A stretch of 64,000 nt of DNA from Phyllobacterium sp. 21LDTY02-6. Its GTDB lineage: Bacteria > Pseudomonadota > Alphaproteobacteria > Rhizobiales > Rhizobiaceae. Below are positions 52,387-61,176 of the stretch, piece after piece (position 1 is the first letter of the stretch; each line of letters starts with the position of its first letter). Location: positions 923,435-987,434 of the forward strand of contig NZ_JAMJWD020000002.1 of the NCBI RefSeq assembly GCF_023554255.2, read 5' to 3'. The translations under genes were made by a program, and so were the position numbers. The notes below the pieces were generated by a model. That model did not search any database and was not told the DNA's origin. It saw nothing but the letters and a program-made list of their open reading frames with translations.

Positions 52387-52962
52387 CTATCGAACGGCGG
52401 TGATCGCCGCCCATTCCGTAGGTCGCTGATCGTAAGCACCTCCTGTCCAGCATTCTATATCGAGACTGGTCCAAGGTGCGTTATCGTGCCAACATTTCAT
52501 AAGATCTGCGACCGACAGATAATTGTAATATCGGCCAAGGCCGTCCAGCCCCTCAGCCGTCCCTGTCTTGAAGCTGGCCCAGACAATGCCGCCATCTACA
52601 AGCGCAGAATAGATTTTCTGGATTACAGGGCCCAATTCGTTTCTGGGGGCATGAGTCAGTGAAGCGCAGGCATATACGCCGTCATACTCTTCGATGGCAC
52701 AGAGTTCGTTGAACACCATCGTTCTTACGGGTTGACCTATGCGGGCCGAGGCAATTGCAGCCAGTTCGGCAGACCCATCGGTAGCATCCAGATGGAACCC
52801 TGCATTGAGGATCGCTTGGGCATCGACGCCCCCGCCTGTGCCTAACTCAAGAATCCTGCCACCCGGTTTGCAGCGGTTCAGGAAAGAAAAGAGTCTTGGA
52901 TTATGAGTATTCCAATCGGCTGCATATTCAGCGGCGTTGGAATTGTAAAATTCTATTGTCAT
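52387..52962 (-). CDS. Class I SAM-dependent methyltransferase
   Basis: A 191-residue enzyme with the SAM motif ILELGTGGGVDAQAIL, the acidic loop DATDGSAEL and YDGVYACASLTHAP. The C-terminus has YYNYLSVADLMKCWHDNAPW. No membrane segment. The substrate is unknown. The gene is AT-richer than its surroundings and sits between a truncated SDR and a VOC remnant, in keeping with acquired DNA. Confidence 0.8.
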   Translation of the reverse strand: MTIEFYNSNAAEYAADWNTHNPRLFSFLNRCKPGGRILELGTGGGVDAQAILNAGFHLDATDGSAELAAIASARIGQPVRTMVFNELCAIEEYDGVYACASLTHAPRNELGPVIQKIYSALVDGGIVWASFKTGTAEGLDGLGRYYNYLSVADLMKCWHDNAPWTSLDIECWTGGAYDQRPTEWAAITAVR

Positions 52963-53091
52963 GTACTGCCCACCCTAAGCGCATATCAAGCTATCATAAA
53001 CGGCGATCGCAGTGCGCTGCCTTGGACAAAGATTTGGCTTTAATGCGCGAAGCTCGACGATGAACATCGTAAGCGAAGATTGTCCTTTCGT

Positions 53092-53208
53092 TCACGACTT
53101 CGGAATCAAGCGATGTCGCGTTCCCAGCTCTTCGTAAAAGCGCAATAGGTAGCCATCAGGATCGGCGACAATGAATTGGCGATGTGAGCCTCTGGTGCCG
53201 AGGGGCAT
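53092..53208 (-). pseudogene. C-terminal remnant of a VOC/bleomycin-resistance-like protein
   Basis: A 38-codon frame encodes GSHRQFIVADPDGYLLRFYE, the conserved last strands of a VOC-family protein (DPDGYLLRFYEELG). The first 80-100 residues expected are absent. It begins 12 bases past the stop of the GNAT gene, so it is what is left after a rearrangement. Confidence 0.65.
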
Positions 53209-53220
53209 ACTCAACGGAAA

Positions 53221-53727
53221 TCAACAGGCACGTTTGAATACATCGTTCAAATATGCCTGATCCTGTATGCGAAAGTGCGTGGTGCCAACTTTTTCGAAGC
53301 CTTGCTTCAGATAAAAAGCTATGGCCGAGGTATTCTCGGAATTGGTAGTCAGCCAGACCGACGGGCTTCCACTAGCCCGCACGTAATCCAACCCTTGTTC
53401 TAGGAGAGCCTTTCCAAGTCCTTTCCCATGGTGGCGTGGCCGAACGTAAAGGGTGGATATTTCCATGGTGGGACAATTCGCGACGGGTGCTGCTTTCCCG
53501 TGACTGACGCGAATGAATCCATCAAGGCCATCTTCGTTCTCTGACACGATGACATGTTCATTCCGATCTTCGAGCAACGCTTTGAGCTTATCCGATGTGA
53601 ACTCATTCAGCGCATATTCTGCGAAGAAGGCGTTCACTCCTCGCCGGATATAGGTTCCGAGCCAAACTTCGATTGATATGGCGGCCAGTATTGGAGCGTC
53701 AGATGGTCGGGCGATCCGGAAATTCAT
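53221..53727 (-). CDS. GNAT family N-acetyltransferase
   Basis: A 168-residue acetyltransferase. The acetyl-CoA motif is YVRPRHHGKGLGKALLEQGL, preceded by MEISTLYV and followed by NTSAIAFYLKQGFEKVGTTH. The acceptor is not predictable. AT-richer than the chromosome average here. It lies directly upstream of the VOC remnant, with a G9 tract just before its start region. Confidence 0.85.
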   Translation of the reverse strand: MNFRIARPSDAPILAAISIEVWLGTYIRRGVNAFFAEYALNEFTSDKLKALLEDRNEHVIVSENEDGLDGFIRVSHGKAAPVANCPTMEISTLYVRPRHHGKGLGKALLEQGLDYVRASGSPSVWLTTNSENTSAIAFYLKQGFEKVGTTHFRIQDQAYLNDVFKRAC

Positions 53728-54179
53728 GCGTAAGGTCCAGTGTTCGACGGAGTTCTGGGGGGGGGCTAGGACAGATTACTAGCGGCAGCGGCCCCGAAAG
53801 CAAATGTCGCGAATACATAGCTACAATCCTGGAGGCGTCGGCGACGACTATTTTGAAGGGGCTTTGTGACGCCCGTGATAGGTCAGCCTACCGGTGGACC
53901 CGAACTCCGAGGGTTCGTCTCCGAGGGCCTTATGATCAATCAGGACAAGGGTATTTTCTATCTCCGCCTGGCGTCTGATCTTCGCCACCTACGTAGTGTC
54001 CAGCCGTGAGACCAGGTACTCCCAATCGGGTTCGAAATCGCTGTCGATGGAGCAACCCAGCTCGGACTTCATTGGCCAGATGGGATTTCGACCGGAGAAA
54101 AAGTCAGCAATCCTGACCGAAAGGCAAGATAGTGGCCAAAAGGCCAAATATCGTGTCATTCGACAACAGTGGGAAAAAA
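53728..54179. other. Non-coding stretch between the GNAT gene and tRNA-Arg(ACG)
   Basis: About 450 bases with no convincing gene on either strand; short frames lack ribosome sites and family features. It contains a G9 run at 53757-53765 and the 12-mer GCAATCCTGACC at 54107-54118, which also occurs at 52272-52283. It is probably decayed accessory DNA beside the tRNA. Confidence 0.5.
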
Positions 54180-54256
54180 TGGCGCGCCCGAAAGGATTCG
54201 AACCTCTGACCCCCAGATTCGTAGTCTGGTGCTCTATCCAGCTGAGCTACGGGCGC
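54180..54256 (-). tRNA. tRNA-Arg (ACG anticodon)
   Basis: A 77-nt cloverleaf on the minus strand. Acceptor GCGCCCG pairs with CGGGCGC, the anticodon stem CAGA/TCTG carries loop CTACGAA with anticodon ACG, the T-loop is GGTTCGAATCC, and CCA is encoded. This tRNA is normally modified to ICG and reads CGN codons. The DNA on its 3' side is an AT-richer accessory patch. Confidence 0.95.
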
Positions 54257-54365
54257 GTGCCACATTGCGCATTTGTCTGCGCAGCGCGGTTCCTAATGGG
54301 TCGGTCGATGAATTGCAAGCCGGTTTGACAAAAAACCGCAACAATTTATCGCCGGCCTGTCGTTT

Positions 54366-55319
54366 CTAGAGATTGCGGCCGATCGCGAGATACTTCTCGC
54401 GGCGGTCGCGCTTCAATGTTTCGCCGTCCATGTTGCTCATCGAATTCAATGCGGCATTGATGATGTTGCCGGTTGCTTCGATGGCCGCATCCTTGCCGCG
54501 ATGCGCGCCGCCGACCGGCTCGGGGATGATCCCGTCGATGATCTTCAGTTCATAGAGATCCTGGGCCGTGATGCGCATGGAGGTGGCGGCGTCCTTCGCC
54601 CGGGTCGAATCGTGCCAGAGGATCGAGGCGGCGCCTTCCGGTGAAATCACCGAATAGATCGAATGTTCGAGCATGTAGACCCGGTTCGCCGTGGCGATCG
54701 CGATCGCGCCGCCCGAGCCGCCTTCGCCGATGATGACGGAAACGATCGGCACCTTCACATTGAGGCAGGCGGCCGTGGAGCGGGCGATCGCCTCGGCCTG
54801 TCCCCGTTCCTCGGCGGCGATGCCCGGAAACGCGCCGGCGGTATCGACGAGCGTGAGGACCGGAAGCTGGAAGCGGTCCGCCAGTTCCATGATGCGCACC
54901 GCCTTGCGGTAGCCTTCGGGCATGGCCATGCCGAAATTGTGCTTCAGGCGGGTTTTGGTGTCGCTGCCCTTCTCCTGTCCGATAACGGCGACAGCCTGGC
55001 CGTTGAAGCGGGCAAGGCCAGCCTGGACCGCCTCGTCGTCGGCGTAATTGCGGTCGCCGGCGAGGGGGGTGAAATCCGTGAACAGCCGGCCGATATAGTC
55101 CAGGCAGTGCGGCCGGTCGGGATGACGGGCGATCTGCGCCTTCTGCCATGGCGTCAGCTTGCGATAGAGATCGCGCAGAGCTTCGGCAGAACGTTTCTCC
55201 AGCCGCGCTATCTCGTCGTTCGTGTCGAGCGCACCGCCCTCTTCGGCGAGTTTCTTCAGCTCGAGAATCTTGCCATCGAGATCGGCAACCGGTTTTTCGA
55301 AATCGAGATAGTTGTACAT
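54366..55319 (-). CDS. accA: Acetyl-CoA carboxylase carboxyltransferase subunit alpha
   Basis: A 317-residue subunit. YNYLDFEKPVADLDGKILEL opens it, and GYRKAVRIMELADRFQLPVL, VDTAGAFPGIAAEERGQAEA and IGEGGSGGAIAIATANRVYM are signature segments of AccA. It makes malonyl-CoA for fatty-acid synthesis with AccD, which is elsewhere. The start at 55319 matches the family; an upstream ATG adds seven residues. Confidence 0.97.
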   Translation of the reverse strand: MYNYLDFEKPVADLDGKILELKKLAEEGGALDTNDEIARLEKRSAEALRDLYRKLTPWQKAQIARHPDRPHCLDYIGRLFTDFTPLAGDRNYADDEAVQAGLARFNGQAVAVIGQEKGSDTKTRLKHNFGMAMPEGYRKAVRIMELADRFQLPVLTLVDTAGAFPGIAAEERGQAEAIARSTAACLNVKVPIVSVIIGEGGSGGAIAIATANRVYMLEHSIYSVISPEGAASILWHDSTRAKDAATSMRITAQDLYELKIIDGIIPEPVGGAHRGKDAAIEATGNIINAALNSMSNMDGETLKRDRREKYLAIGRNL

Positions 55320-55454
55320 GGGCGAAATGTCTGCCTGCAAACGGTGAATTTTTTGTTTCTAACTGGCTGCTGCCGGCGCTCATGTCAAGGAAGCATGGTG
55401 GGAAGAAACTCCGGCAGCGGATTTATAGGGCGGATTCGGGCAAAGGTGTGGTGG

Positions 55455-55958
55455 CTAGCCGGCCCGCTTGGTGCGCGTCTGCCGCGGCTTCCTGGCGGGT
55501 GCGGCTTTCTTCCGTCGGCGTTTCGGCCGGCTCCAGGCCAGCCATTCGCCCTCGCCTTCATAATGTTGCGGGCCCCTGGCGGCAGTGGCGAGGCCGGTGC
55601 GCAATTTGCCGAGATCGATATCCGGCATGTTTTCGGCGAGAGCCGCCGGAAGCCGGTCGATATCCAGCCAGGTCACGTCGAAATGGATCTTTTCCGGGCC
55701 GCTGCCGCTCGAAACGATGAAGAACCATTCGCTCTCCATATAGTCGCCGAACCAGGGGTCGGGAAACAATGCCGGCTTGAACGAGAAACCGAAGCCATCG
55801 ATCTCGTCCCAGCTCCATTCCTCGCGCCATCGCATCGATCGCGTCGCCGGAGTGGAGCGATGGAAGCCCTGCGCATCGATGCGGATCATCTCGCGGTCGT
55901 CGGCTGCCGGCGCGGATGCCGCTTCAGATCCGAACAACCTTTTCAACAAGCGCCACAT
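55455..55958 (-). CDS. Conserved hypothetical protein with basic tail
   Basis: A 167-residue soluble protein of unknown function. The core has EEWSWDEIDGFGFSFKPALF and HFDVTWLDIDRLPAALAENM; the last 25 residues are strongly basic (PKRRRKKAAPARKPRQTRTK), perhaps for nucleic-acid contact. It sits between accA and xerD, a position I recall as conserved in Rhizobiales. Confidence 0.65.
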   Translation of the reverse strand: MWRLLKRLFGSEAASAPAADDREMIRIDAQGFHRSTPATRSMRWREEWSWDEIDGFGFSFKPALFPDPWFGDYMESEWFFIVSSGSGPEKIHFDVTWLDIDRLPAALAENMPDIDLGKLRTGLATAARGPQHYEGEGEWLAWSRPKRRRKKAAPARKPRQTRTKRAG

Positions 55959-56001
55959 GGCCGGCTTTGCCTCTGGCGCCGATCATCGGACGCCTCCCTC
56001 A

Positions 56002-56934
56002 TCAGTCTGCCAGAGGGTGATGCTCGGTGACAAGCTGGTGCAGCCGCTCTTCCATCACATGTGTGTATATTTGCGTGGTGGAAATGTCGGAATGGCCGAG
56101 AAGCTGCTGCACGGCACGCAGATCGGCGCCATTCTGCAAGAGATGGCTGGCAAAGGCGTGGCGCAGCACATGTGGCGATATGGCGGTGCTGCGCAGGCCG
56201 GCGCGGGCAGCCAGTCCCTTCAGTTCCCGGGCGAACACCTGCCGGGCGAGGTGCCCGGTCTCCGACAGCGCCGGGAAGAGCCATGGATTGTCGGCGGCGC
56301 TATCGATGGCATCGCGGGCCGCAAGATAGCTGGCCATCGCCGTCCGCGACTTGCCCGAAAGCGGCACCATGCGATCCTTGGCGCCCTTGCCGCGGACCAT
56401 CAGAAAACGGCTGTCCGAACGGGCCACGGTGGCCGGCAATCCGACCAGTTCCGAAACGCGCAGGCCGGATGCGTAGAGTATTTCGAGCAGCGCATGCAGG
56501 CGAAGCGCCTGGAGCCGTCCGCCCGGCGCGGTTTCCGGCGATTGCGCTTCCAGTTCCGCCCGCGCGAGAAGCTTGCCCACATCCGCCTCGCTCAATATTT
56601 TCGGCAGGCTGCGGCCCTTTTTCGGCGCGTCCAGCGTGATGGTCGGATCGTCCGTGCGGATATTCTCGACGTAGAGGAAGCGGAAGAACTGGCGCAGGGC
56701 AGAAAGCCGCCGCGCCTGTGACGTGGCCGCGAAGCCACGCCCGGCAATATCGTCGAGATAGGAGCGGATCAGGTCGGAGCCGGCCACGGTCAGCTGCGTT
56801 CCCTTCGCCGATGTGAATGCGGCGGCATCCTCGAGATCGCGCCGGTAGGAGTCGAGCGTATTCTGGGCGGCGCCGCGCTCGGCGCTCATCATCTCAAGGA
56901 AGGTTTCGATAGCGGCTGCGGCACGCATGGTCAC
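56002..56934 (-). CDS. xerD: Site-specific tyrosine recombinase XerD
   Basis: A 310-residue recombinase. The N-terminal SAM-like domain ([20 protein letters not shown]) is followed by a catalytic domain with Arg in [58 protein letters not shown] (the R-K-H-R-H-Y set intact). It resolves chromosome dimers at dif with XerC. The GTG start at 56934 overlaps the upstream small gene by four bases (GTGA). Confidence 0.93.
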   Translation of the reverse strand: MTMRAAAAIETFLEMMSAERGAAQNTLDSYRRDLEDAAAFTSAKGTQLTVAGSDLIRSYLDDIAGRGFAATSQARRLSALRQFFRFLYVENIRTDDPTITLDAPKKGRSLPKILSEADVGKLLARAELEAQSPETAPGGRLQALRLHALLEILYASGLRVSELVGLPATVARSDSRFLMVRGKGAKDRMVPLSGKSRTAMASYLAARDAIDSAADNPWLFPALSETGHLARQVFARELKGLAARAGLRSTAISPHVLRHAFASHLLQNGADLRAVQQLLGHSDISTTQIYTHVMEERLHQLVTEHHPLAD

Positions 56935-57089
56935 GGTTTCTGCGGCTTGGGGTTGAGTTTCTCGCTCGGAACGCGAATCGTCATCTCGGCCTGCCTGGGC
57001 TCCACGAACGCGGCAAGCGCGAGCATGCCCGCATAAATGATGCAGGCCAGAACGGCGAGGACGATGATCAATCTGGTAAGCGTTGGCAT
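56931..57089 (-). CDS. Small single-span membrane protein upstream of xerD
   Basis: A 52-residue protein: one helix ([20 protein letters not shown]) then a polar tail ([18 protein letters not shown]). It overlaps the xerD start by four bases, so they are translationally coupled. It is divergent from aroK. I know of no function. Confidence 0.65.
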   Translation of the reverse strand: MPTLTRLIIVLAVLACIIYAGMLALAAFVEPRQAEMTIRVPSEKLNPKPQKP

Positions 57090-57205
57090 TGCGAAGCGAT
57101 CATACGGATTTCGGTTCCATAATCCTGCCGAAAAAGCCTTAGCATTTGATGAATCGACGCTACAGTCTGCTTGACGCCGCCCGGGTTTTCCTGTCGAAAC
57201 GCTTT

Positions 57206-57832
57206 ATGAACACGACCGACGATGCAACGCTTCCTGCCGACCTGCCGGAACTCGCCCGATCGATCCGCGAGCAGCTGGGTCATCGGTCGATCGTGCTTGT
57301 CGGCCTGATGGGCGCCGGCAAGTCGACCGTCGGCAAGAAGCTGGCGTCGATGGTCGAATTGCCGTTTTTCGATGCCGATCACGAGATCGAAAAAGTCTCG
57401 ACGATGACCATACCGGAATTGTTCGAGGCCTATGGCGAGGCTGAGTTCCGCGATCTCGAGCGGCGGGTCATCGCCCGCATGCTGGAGGAGGGCCCCATCG
57501 TCCTTGCGACCGGCGGCGGCGCCTATATGAACGAGCAGACGAGGGGCGCCATCGCCAGCGAAGGCATATCGCTGTGGCTGAAGGCGGAGCTCGACATCCT
57601 GATGGCGCGCGTCCAGCGCAAGCAGAACCGCCCGCTGCTGAAGAACAGCGACCCCCGCGGCGTCATGGAGCGCCTGATGGCCGAACGCTATCCGGTCTAT
57701 GCCCAGGCGGATCTGACCATCCATTCGCGGGATGAAAAGAAAGAAATAATCGCGCTGGAAGCCATGCAGGCTCTTGCCGCCCACCTTCTCGACGCCGCCA
57801 ATGATGGAACAGACGCCCATGTCCAAGCATGA
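57206..57832 (+). CDS. aroK: Shikimate kinase
   Basis: A 208-residue kinase with P-loop [37 protein letters not shown] and the lid [11 protein letters not shown]. It phosphorylates shikimate in chorismate synthesis. A longer frame exists with starts at 57146-57149; the ATG at 57206 gives the family-typical N-terminus but has a weak ribosome site. It overlaps aroB by 14 bases. Confidence 0.93.
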   Translation: MNTTDDATLPADLPELARSIREQLGHRSIVLVGLMGAGKSTVGKKLASMVELPFFDADHEIEKVSTMTIPELFEAYGEAEFRDLERRVIARMLEEGPIVLATGGGAYMNEQTRGAIASEGISLWLKAELDILMARVQRKQNRPLLKNSDPRGVMERLMAERYPVYAQADLTIHSRDEKKEIIALEAMQALAAHLLDAANDGTDAHVQA

Positions 57833-58943
57833 TGCCCCGACGCTCGTACCCGTGCAGCTCGGGGACCGCTCCTATGACATTCTGATCGGCTCCGGCCTGC
57901 TGGAGCGGGCGGGGCAGGAGATCGCTGCCCGTCTTGGCAAGGTGAAGGCGGCGATCGTCAGCGACGAGACCGTGGCCGCGCTCCATCTCGGACGCCTTGC
58001 GGACAGTCTGGCTGCGGCCGGCATCCAGTCGACGCCGGTGCTCGTCGCGCCCGGCGAGAAATCCAAGAGCTTCGGTACGCTGGAGACGGTCACGAATGCC
58101 ATTCTTTCGGCACGGCTGGAGCGCGGCGATATCGTGATCGCCCTTGGTGGCGGCGTGATCGGCGATCTGGCCGGATTTGCCGCGGGAATTGCGCGGCGCG
58201 GCATGGATTTCGTGCAGATGCCGACATCGCTGCTGGCCCAGGTCGATAGTTCGGTGGGTGGCAAGACCGGTATCAATACCGCCCACGGCAAGAACCTCGT
58301 CGGCCTGTTCTACCAGCCGCAACTGGTGCTGGCGGATATGGACGTGCTCGACACGCTGTCGAAGCGCGAATTCCGGGCGGGCTATGCCGAGGTCGCCAAA
58401 TACGGGTTGATCGACAGGCCGGACTTCTTCGCCTGGCTGGAGCGGAGCTGGCAGGGCATCTTCGATGGCGGCCCCGAAAGAGCCGAAGCCATCGCCGTTT
58501 CCTGCAGGGCAAAGGCCGATGTCGTGGCCCGCGACGAGCGCGAGACGGGTGACCGCGCGCTGCTCAATCTCGGCCACACCTTCGGCCACGCGCTCGAAAC
58601 GGCGACCGGATATGATTCCGCCCGCCTGGTGCATGGCGAAGGCGTGGCGATCGGCATGGTGCTGGCGCATCAGTTCTCCGCCAGGATGAACCTTGCGAGC
58701 CCTGACGATGCCGCCCGCGTCGAGGCGCATTTGAGCGAGGTCGGCCTGCCGGTCTCGATCGACGCGATCGCGGGGGAGATACCGCCGGCGGAAAAGCTGA
58801 TGGATTACATCGCGCAGGACAAGAAGGTTTCGCGCGGTGCGCTGACCTTCATCCTGACGCGGGGAATTGGCCGCTCGTTCATCGCCAGGGACGTGCCCGC
58901 TTCGGCCGTCCTGGGCTTTCTGCAGGAGAAGCGGGGCAAATAG
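57819..58943 (+). CDS. aroB: 3-dehydroquinate synthase
   Basis: A 374-residue NAD-dependent enzyme. [54 protein letters not shown] and [12 protein letters not shown] carry the metal and substrate residues. It cyclises DAHP in the second step of the shikimate pathway. ATG 57819 overlaps aroK, giving the common aroKB operon. Confidence 0.96.
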   Translation: MSKHDAPTLVPVQLGDRSYDILIGSGLLERAGQEIAARLGKVKAAIVSDETVAALHLGRLADSLAAAGIQSTPVLVAPGEKSKSFGTLETVTNAILSARLERGDIVIALGGGVIGDLAGFAAGIARRGMDFVQMPTSLLAQVDSSVGGKTGINTAHGKNLVGLFYQPQLVLADMDVLDTLSKREFRAGYAEVAKYGLIDRPDFFAWLERSWQGIFDGGPERAEAIAVSCRAKADVVARDERETGDRALLNLGHTFGHALETATGYDSARLVHGEGVAIGMVLAHQFSARMNLASPDDAARVEAHLSEVGLPVSIDAIAGEIPPAEKLMDYIAQDKKVSRGALTFILTRGIGRSFIARDVPASAVLGFLQEKRGK

Positions 58944-58982
58944 GCCCCAGGCCGCAAAGCCGCAAGCGTGGTCTCGCTCGAC

Positions 58983-59285
58983 CTAGCGCCGTGCCGCCTC
59001 GTCCGGCGCCGATGGCTCCAGCGCCAGCGCATGCACGGTGCCCTTGAGCTCGTCCTCTAGAACCTTGTTGATGGAACGGTGACGCTCGACACGCGACATG
59101 CCTGAAAAGGCTTCCGCGACAATCCGCACACGAAAATGCGTTTCGCCCGAGCCGTCGAATGTGGCATGATGCTCGCCGTCGGAATGGTGGTGGCCAGCGT
59201 GAAGATGGCTTTCATTGATCACGGCCAATGAAATCGGATGAAAAGCCTTCGTCAGTTTGTTTTCGATGGCTGACTGTGTGGACAT
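58983..59285 (-). CDS. BolA family protein
   Basis: A 100-residue protein with AVINESHLHAGHHHSDGEHH and the helix-turn-helix-like SGMSRVERHRSINKVLEDEL. BolA proteins pair with monothiol glutaredoxins to bind iron-sulfur clusters. GGAGAG precedes ATG 59285. It is divergent from the J-domain gene. Confidence 0.92.
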   Translation of the reverse strand: MSTQSAIENKLTKAFHPISLAVINESHLHAGHHHSDGEHHATFDGSGETHFRVRIVAEAFSGMSRVERHRSINKVLEDELKGTVHALALEPSAPDEAARR

Positions 59286-59431
59286 TTCGCTCTCCTGCGC
59301 CCATATGGTAGTTTCACTTGGCAAATCCGAACATGATCACAAATTTACCGCCATTTCAGGCGTTAGGTTGAACCATGGGCAAATGTCAATTGTTGTGTCC
59401 TTAACCAATCAGGCAGCGATCCTCTGAATAG

Positions 59432-60082
59432 ATGACTTCGAACTCGAAATATTTTGACAGTATCCGAATCCGCCCCAAAAAGGCAGAGGAGGAGAAATCA
59501 CACAAGCATATCTGCCAGTGGGACGGCTGCGACAAGCCGGGGCCGCACCGCGCGCCTGTCGGACGCGAAAAGGAGGGCGAGTTCTTCCATTTCTGCATCG
59601 ATCATGTGCGCGAATACAACAAGGGCTATAATTACTTCTCCGGATTGTCGGATGTCGAAGTGGCGCGCTACCAGAAGGAAGCGCTGACCGGCGACCGTCC
59701 GACATGGACCGTTGCGGGCCTGCCGGGGAGCGGCGCCGGACCGAGCGCCCGATCCGCCAGCGCCGGCGGCACCGGCAAGGCATCGCCGGATTTCTCGAAG
59801 ATGCGCTCCGGCCGGGCGGCCTACCAGAACCGCTTCCGCGACCCGAACAGCGTGTTCGGCGGCGTGCGGACTCACGTGCGCAAATTGAAGCCGCTCGAAT
59901 CAAAAGCGCTGGATACGCTCGGGCTCGGTGCAAAAGCTACTGGCGAAGACATAAAGTCGCGCTATAAAGAACTTGTGAAGCGCCATCACCCGGACGCCAA
60001 TGGCGGTGATCGGGCTTCCGAGGACCGTTTCCGTGACGTGATCCAAGCCTATCAATTGCTCAAGACGGCCGGTTTCTGCTAA
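59432..60082 (+). CDS. J-domain protein with N-terminal cysteine motif
   Basis: A 216-residue protein. The C-terminal J domain is ALDTLGLGAKATGEDIKSRY plus KRHHPDANGG (the HPD tripeptide intact), able to stimulate DnaK. The N-terminal region has CQWDGCDKPGPHRAP and FFHFCIDHVREYNKGYNYF, a possible zinc site. It is followed by a UUCG-capped hairpin and then cobST. The family is conserved in Rhizobiales beside cobS, but its client is not known to me. Confidence 0.85.
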   Translation: MTSNSKYFDSIRIRPKKAEEEKSHKHICQWDGCDKPGPHRAPVGREKEGEFFHFCIDHVREYNKGYNYFSGLSDVEVARYQKEALTGDRPTWTVAGLPGSGAGPSARSASAGGTGKASPDFSKMRSGRAAYQNRFRDPNSVFGGVRTHVRKLKPLESKALDTLGLGAKATGEDIKSRYKELVKRHHPDANGGDRASEDRFRDVIQAYQLLKTAGFC

Positions 60083-60102
60083 CCACGCTCGGGCTGAATT
60101 CG

Positions 60103-60119
60103 AAACCCTTCGGGGTTTT
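60103..60119 (+). terminator. UUCG-loop hairpin between the J-domain gene and cobS
   Basis: AAACCC-TTCG-GGGTTT with a short T4 tail, 20 bases past the J-domain stop. Probably a modest terminator, leaving cobS to a promoter of its own in the following 50 bases. Confidence 0.6.
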
Positions 60120-60171
60120 ACGACTGTGACTATCTTTATGCGTCTGCGCCCGCAGTCGCGCAGGAGGCATG

Positions 60172-61158
60172 ATGAACAAGGTTGATCGCGATATTGCGAA
60201 TTTGCCGGATACGACGGTTTCCGTTGCCGAAGTGTTCGGCTTCGATTCTGACATGCGGGTGCCCGCCTACAAGGCCGGCGATGCCTATGTGCCGGAGATC
60301 GATCCCGATTACCTGTTCGACAAGCAGACGACGCTCGCCATTCTCGCCGGCTTCGCCTTCAATCGCCGGGTCATGGTTTCAGGCTATCACGGCACCGGAA
60401 AGTCGACCCATATCGAGCAGGTGGCAGCACGGCTCAACTGGCCCTGTGTCCGCGTCAATCTCGACAGCCATGTCAGCCGTATCGACCTCGTCGGCAAGGA
60501 TGCGATCGTCGTCAAGGAAGGCATGCAGATCACGGAATTCCGCGACGGCATCCTGCCCTGGGCCTATCAGCACAATGTAGCGCTGGTATTCGACGAATAC
60601 GATGCCGGGCGTCCGGACGTCATGTTCGTCATCCAGCGCGTGCTGGAATCGTCGGGCCGCCTGACCCTGCTCGACCAGAGCCGCGTCATTCGGCCTCACC
60701 CGGCTTTCCGCCTGTTCGCCACCGCCAACACGGTCGGCCTTGGGGATACGACCGGCCTTTATCACGGCACCCAGCAGATCAACCAGGCGCAGATGGATCG
60801 CTGGTCGATCGTGACCACGCTGAACTACCTGCCGCATGACAATGAAGCGGCCATCGTTGCGGCCAAGGCGAAGCATTACCAGAACAAGGAAGGCAAGGAG
60901 ATCGTCTCCAAGATGGTGCGTGTCGCCGACATGACCCGCGCCGCCTTCATCAATGGCGATCTTTCGACGGTGATGAGCCCGCGCACGGTCATCACCTGGG
61001 CCGAAAACGCGGACATCTTCAAGGATGTCGGCTTCGCCTTCCGCCTGACCTTCCTCAACAAATGCGATGAGCTGGAGCGGCCGATCGTCGCTGAATTCTA
61101 CCAGCGCGCCTTTGGCAAGGAACTGCCGGAATCCACCGCCAACGTGGTGATGGCGTAG
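60172..61158 (+). CDS. cobS: Cobaltochelatase subunit CobS
   Basis: A 328-residue AAA+ ATPase. Walker A is [13 protein letters not shown], Walker [15 protein letters not shown], sensor-type [20 protein letters not shown]. With CobT it forms the ATP-driven ring that helps CobN insert cobalt in aerobic vitamin B12 synthesis. ATG 60172 has GGAGG 4 nt upstream. cobT follows 18 bases later. Confidence 0.96.
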   Translation: MNKVDRDIANLPDTTVSVAEVFGFDSDMRVPAYKAGDAYVPEIDPDYLFDKQTTLAILAGFAFNRRVMVSGYHGTGKSTHIEQVAARLNWPCVRVNLDSHVSRIDLVGKDAIVVKEGMQITEFRDGILPWAYQHNVALVFDEYDAGRPDVMFVIQRVLESSGRLTLLDQSRVIRPHPAFRLFATANTVGLGDTTGLYHGTQQINQAQMDRWSIVTTLNYLPHDNEAAIVAAKAKHYQNKEGKEIVSKMVRVADMTRAAFINGDLSTVMSPRTVITWAENADIFKDVGFAFRLTFLNKCDELERPIVAEFYQRAFGKELPESTANVVMA

Positions 61159-61176
61159 TAGGAATATCGGGATAAC

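Noticed and set aside
53757-54179. Short frames and a tRNA-like TTCG pattern in the gap before tRNA-Arg(ACG)
   Set aside because: No cloverleaf can be drawn apart from the tRNA at 54180-54256, and the frames have no ribosome sites or family features.
60083-60171. A cobalamin riboswitch upstream of cobS
   Set aside because: The spacer is under 90 bases and lacks the B12-box; only a simple UUCG hairpin is present.
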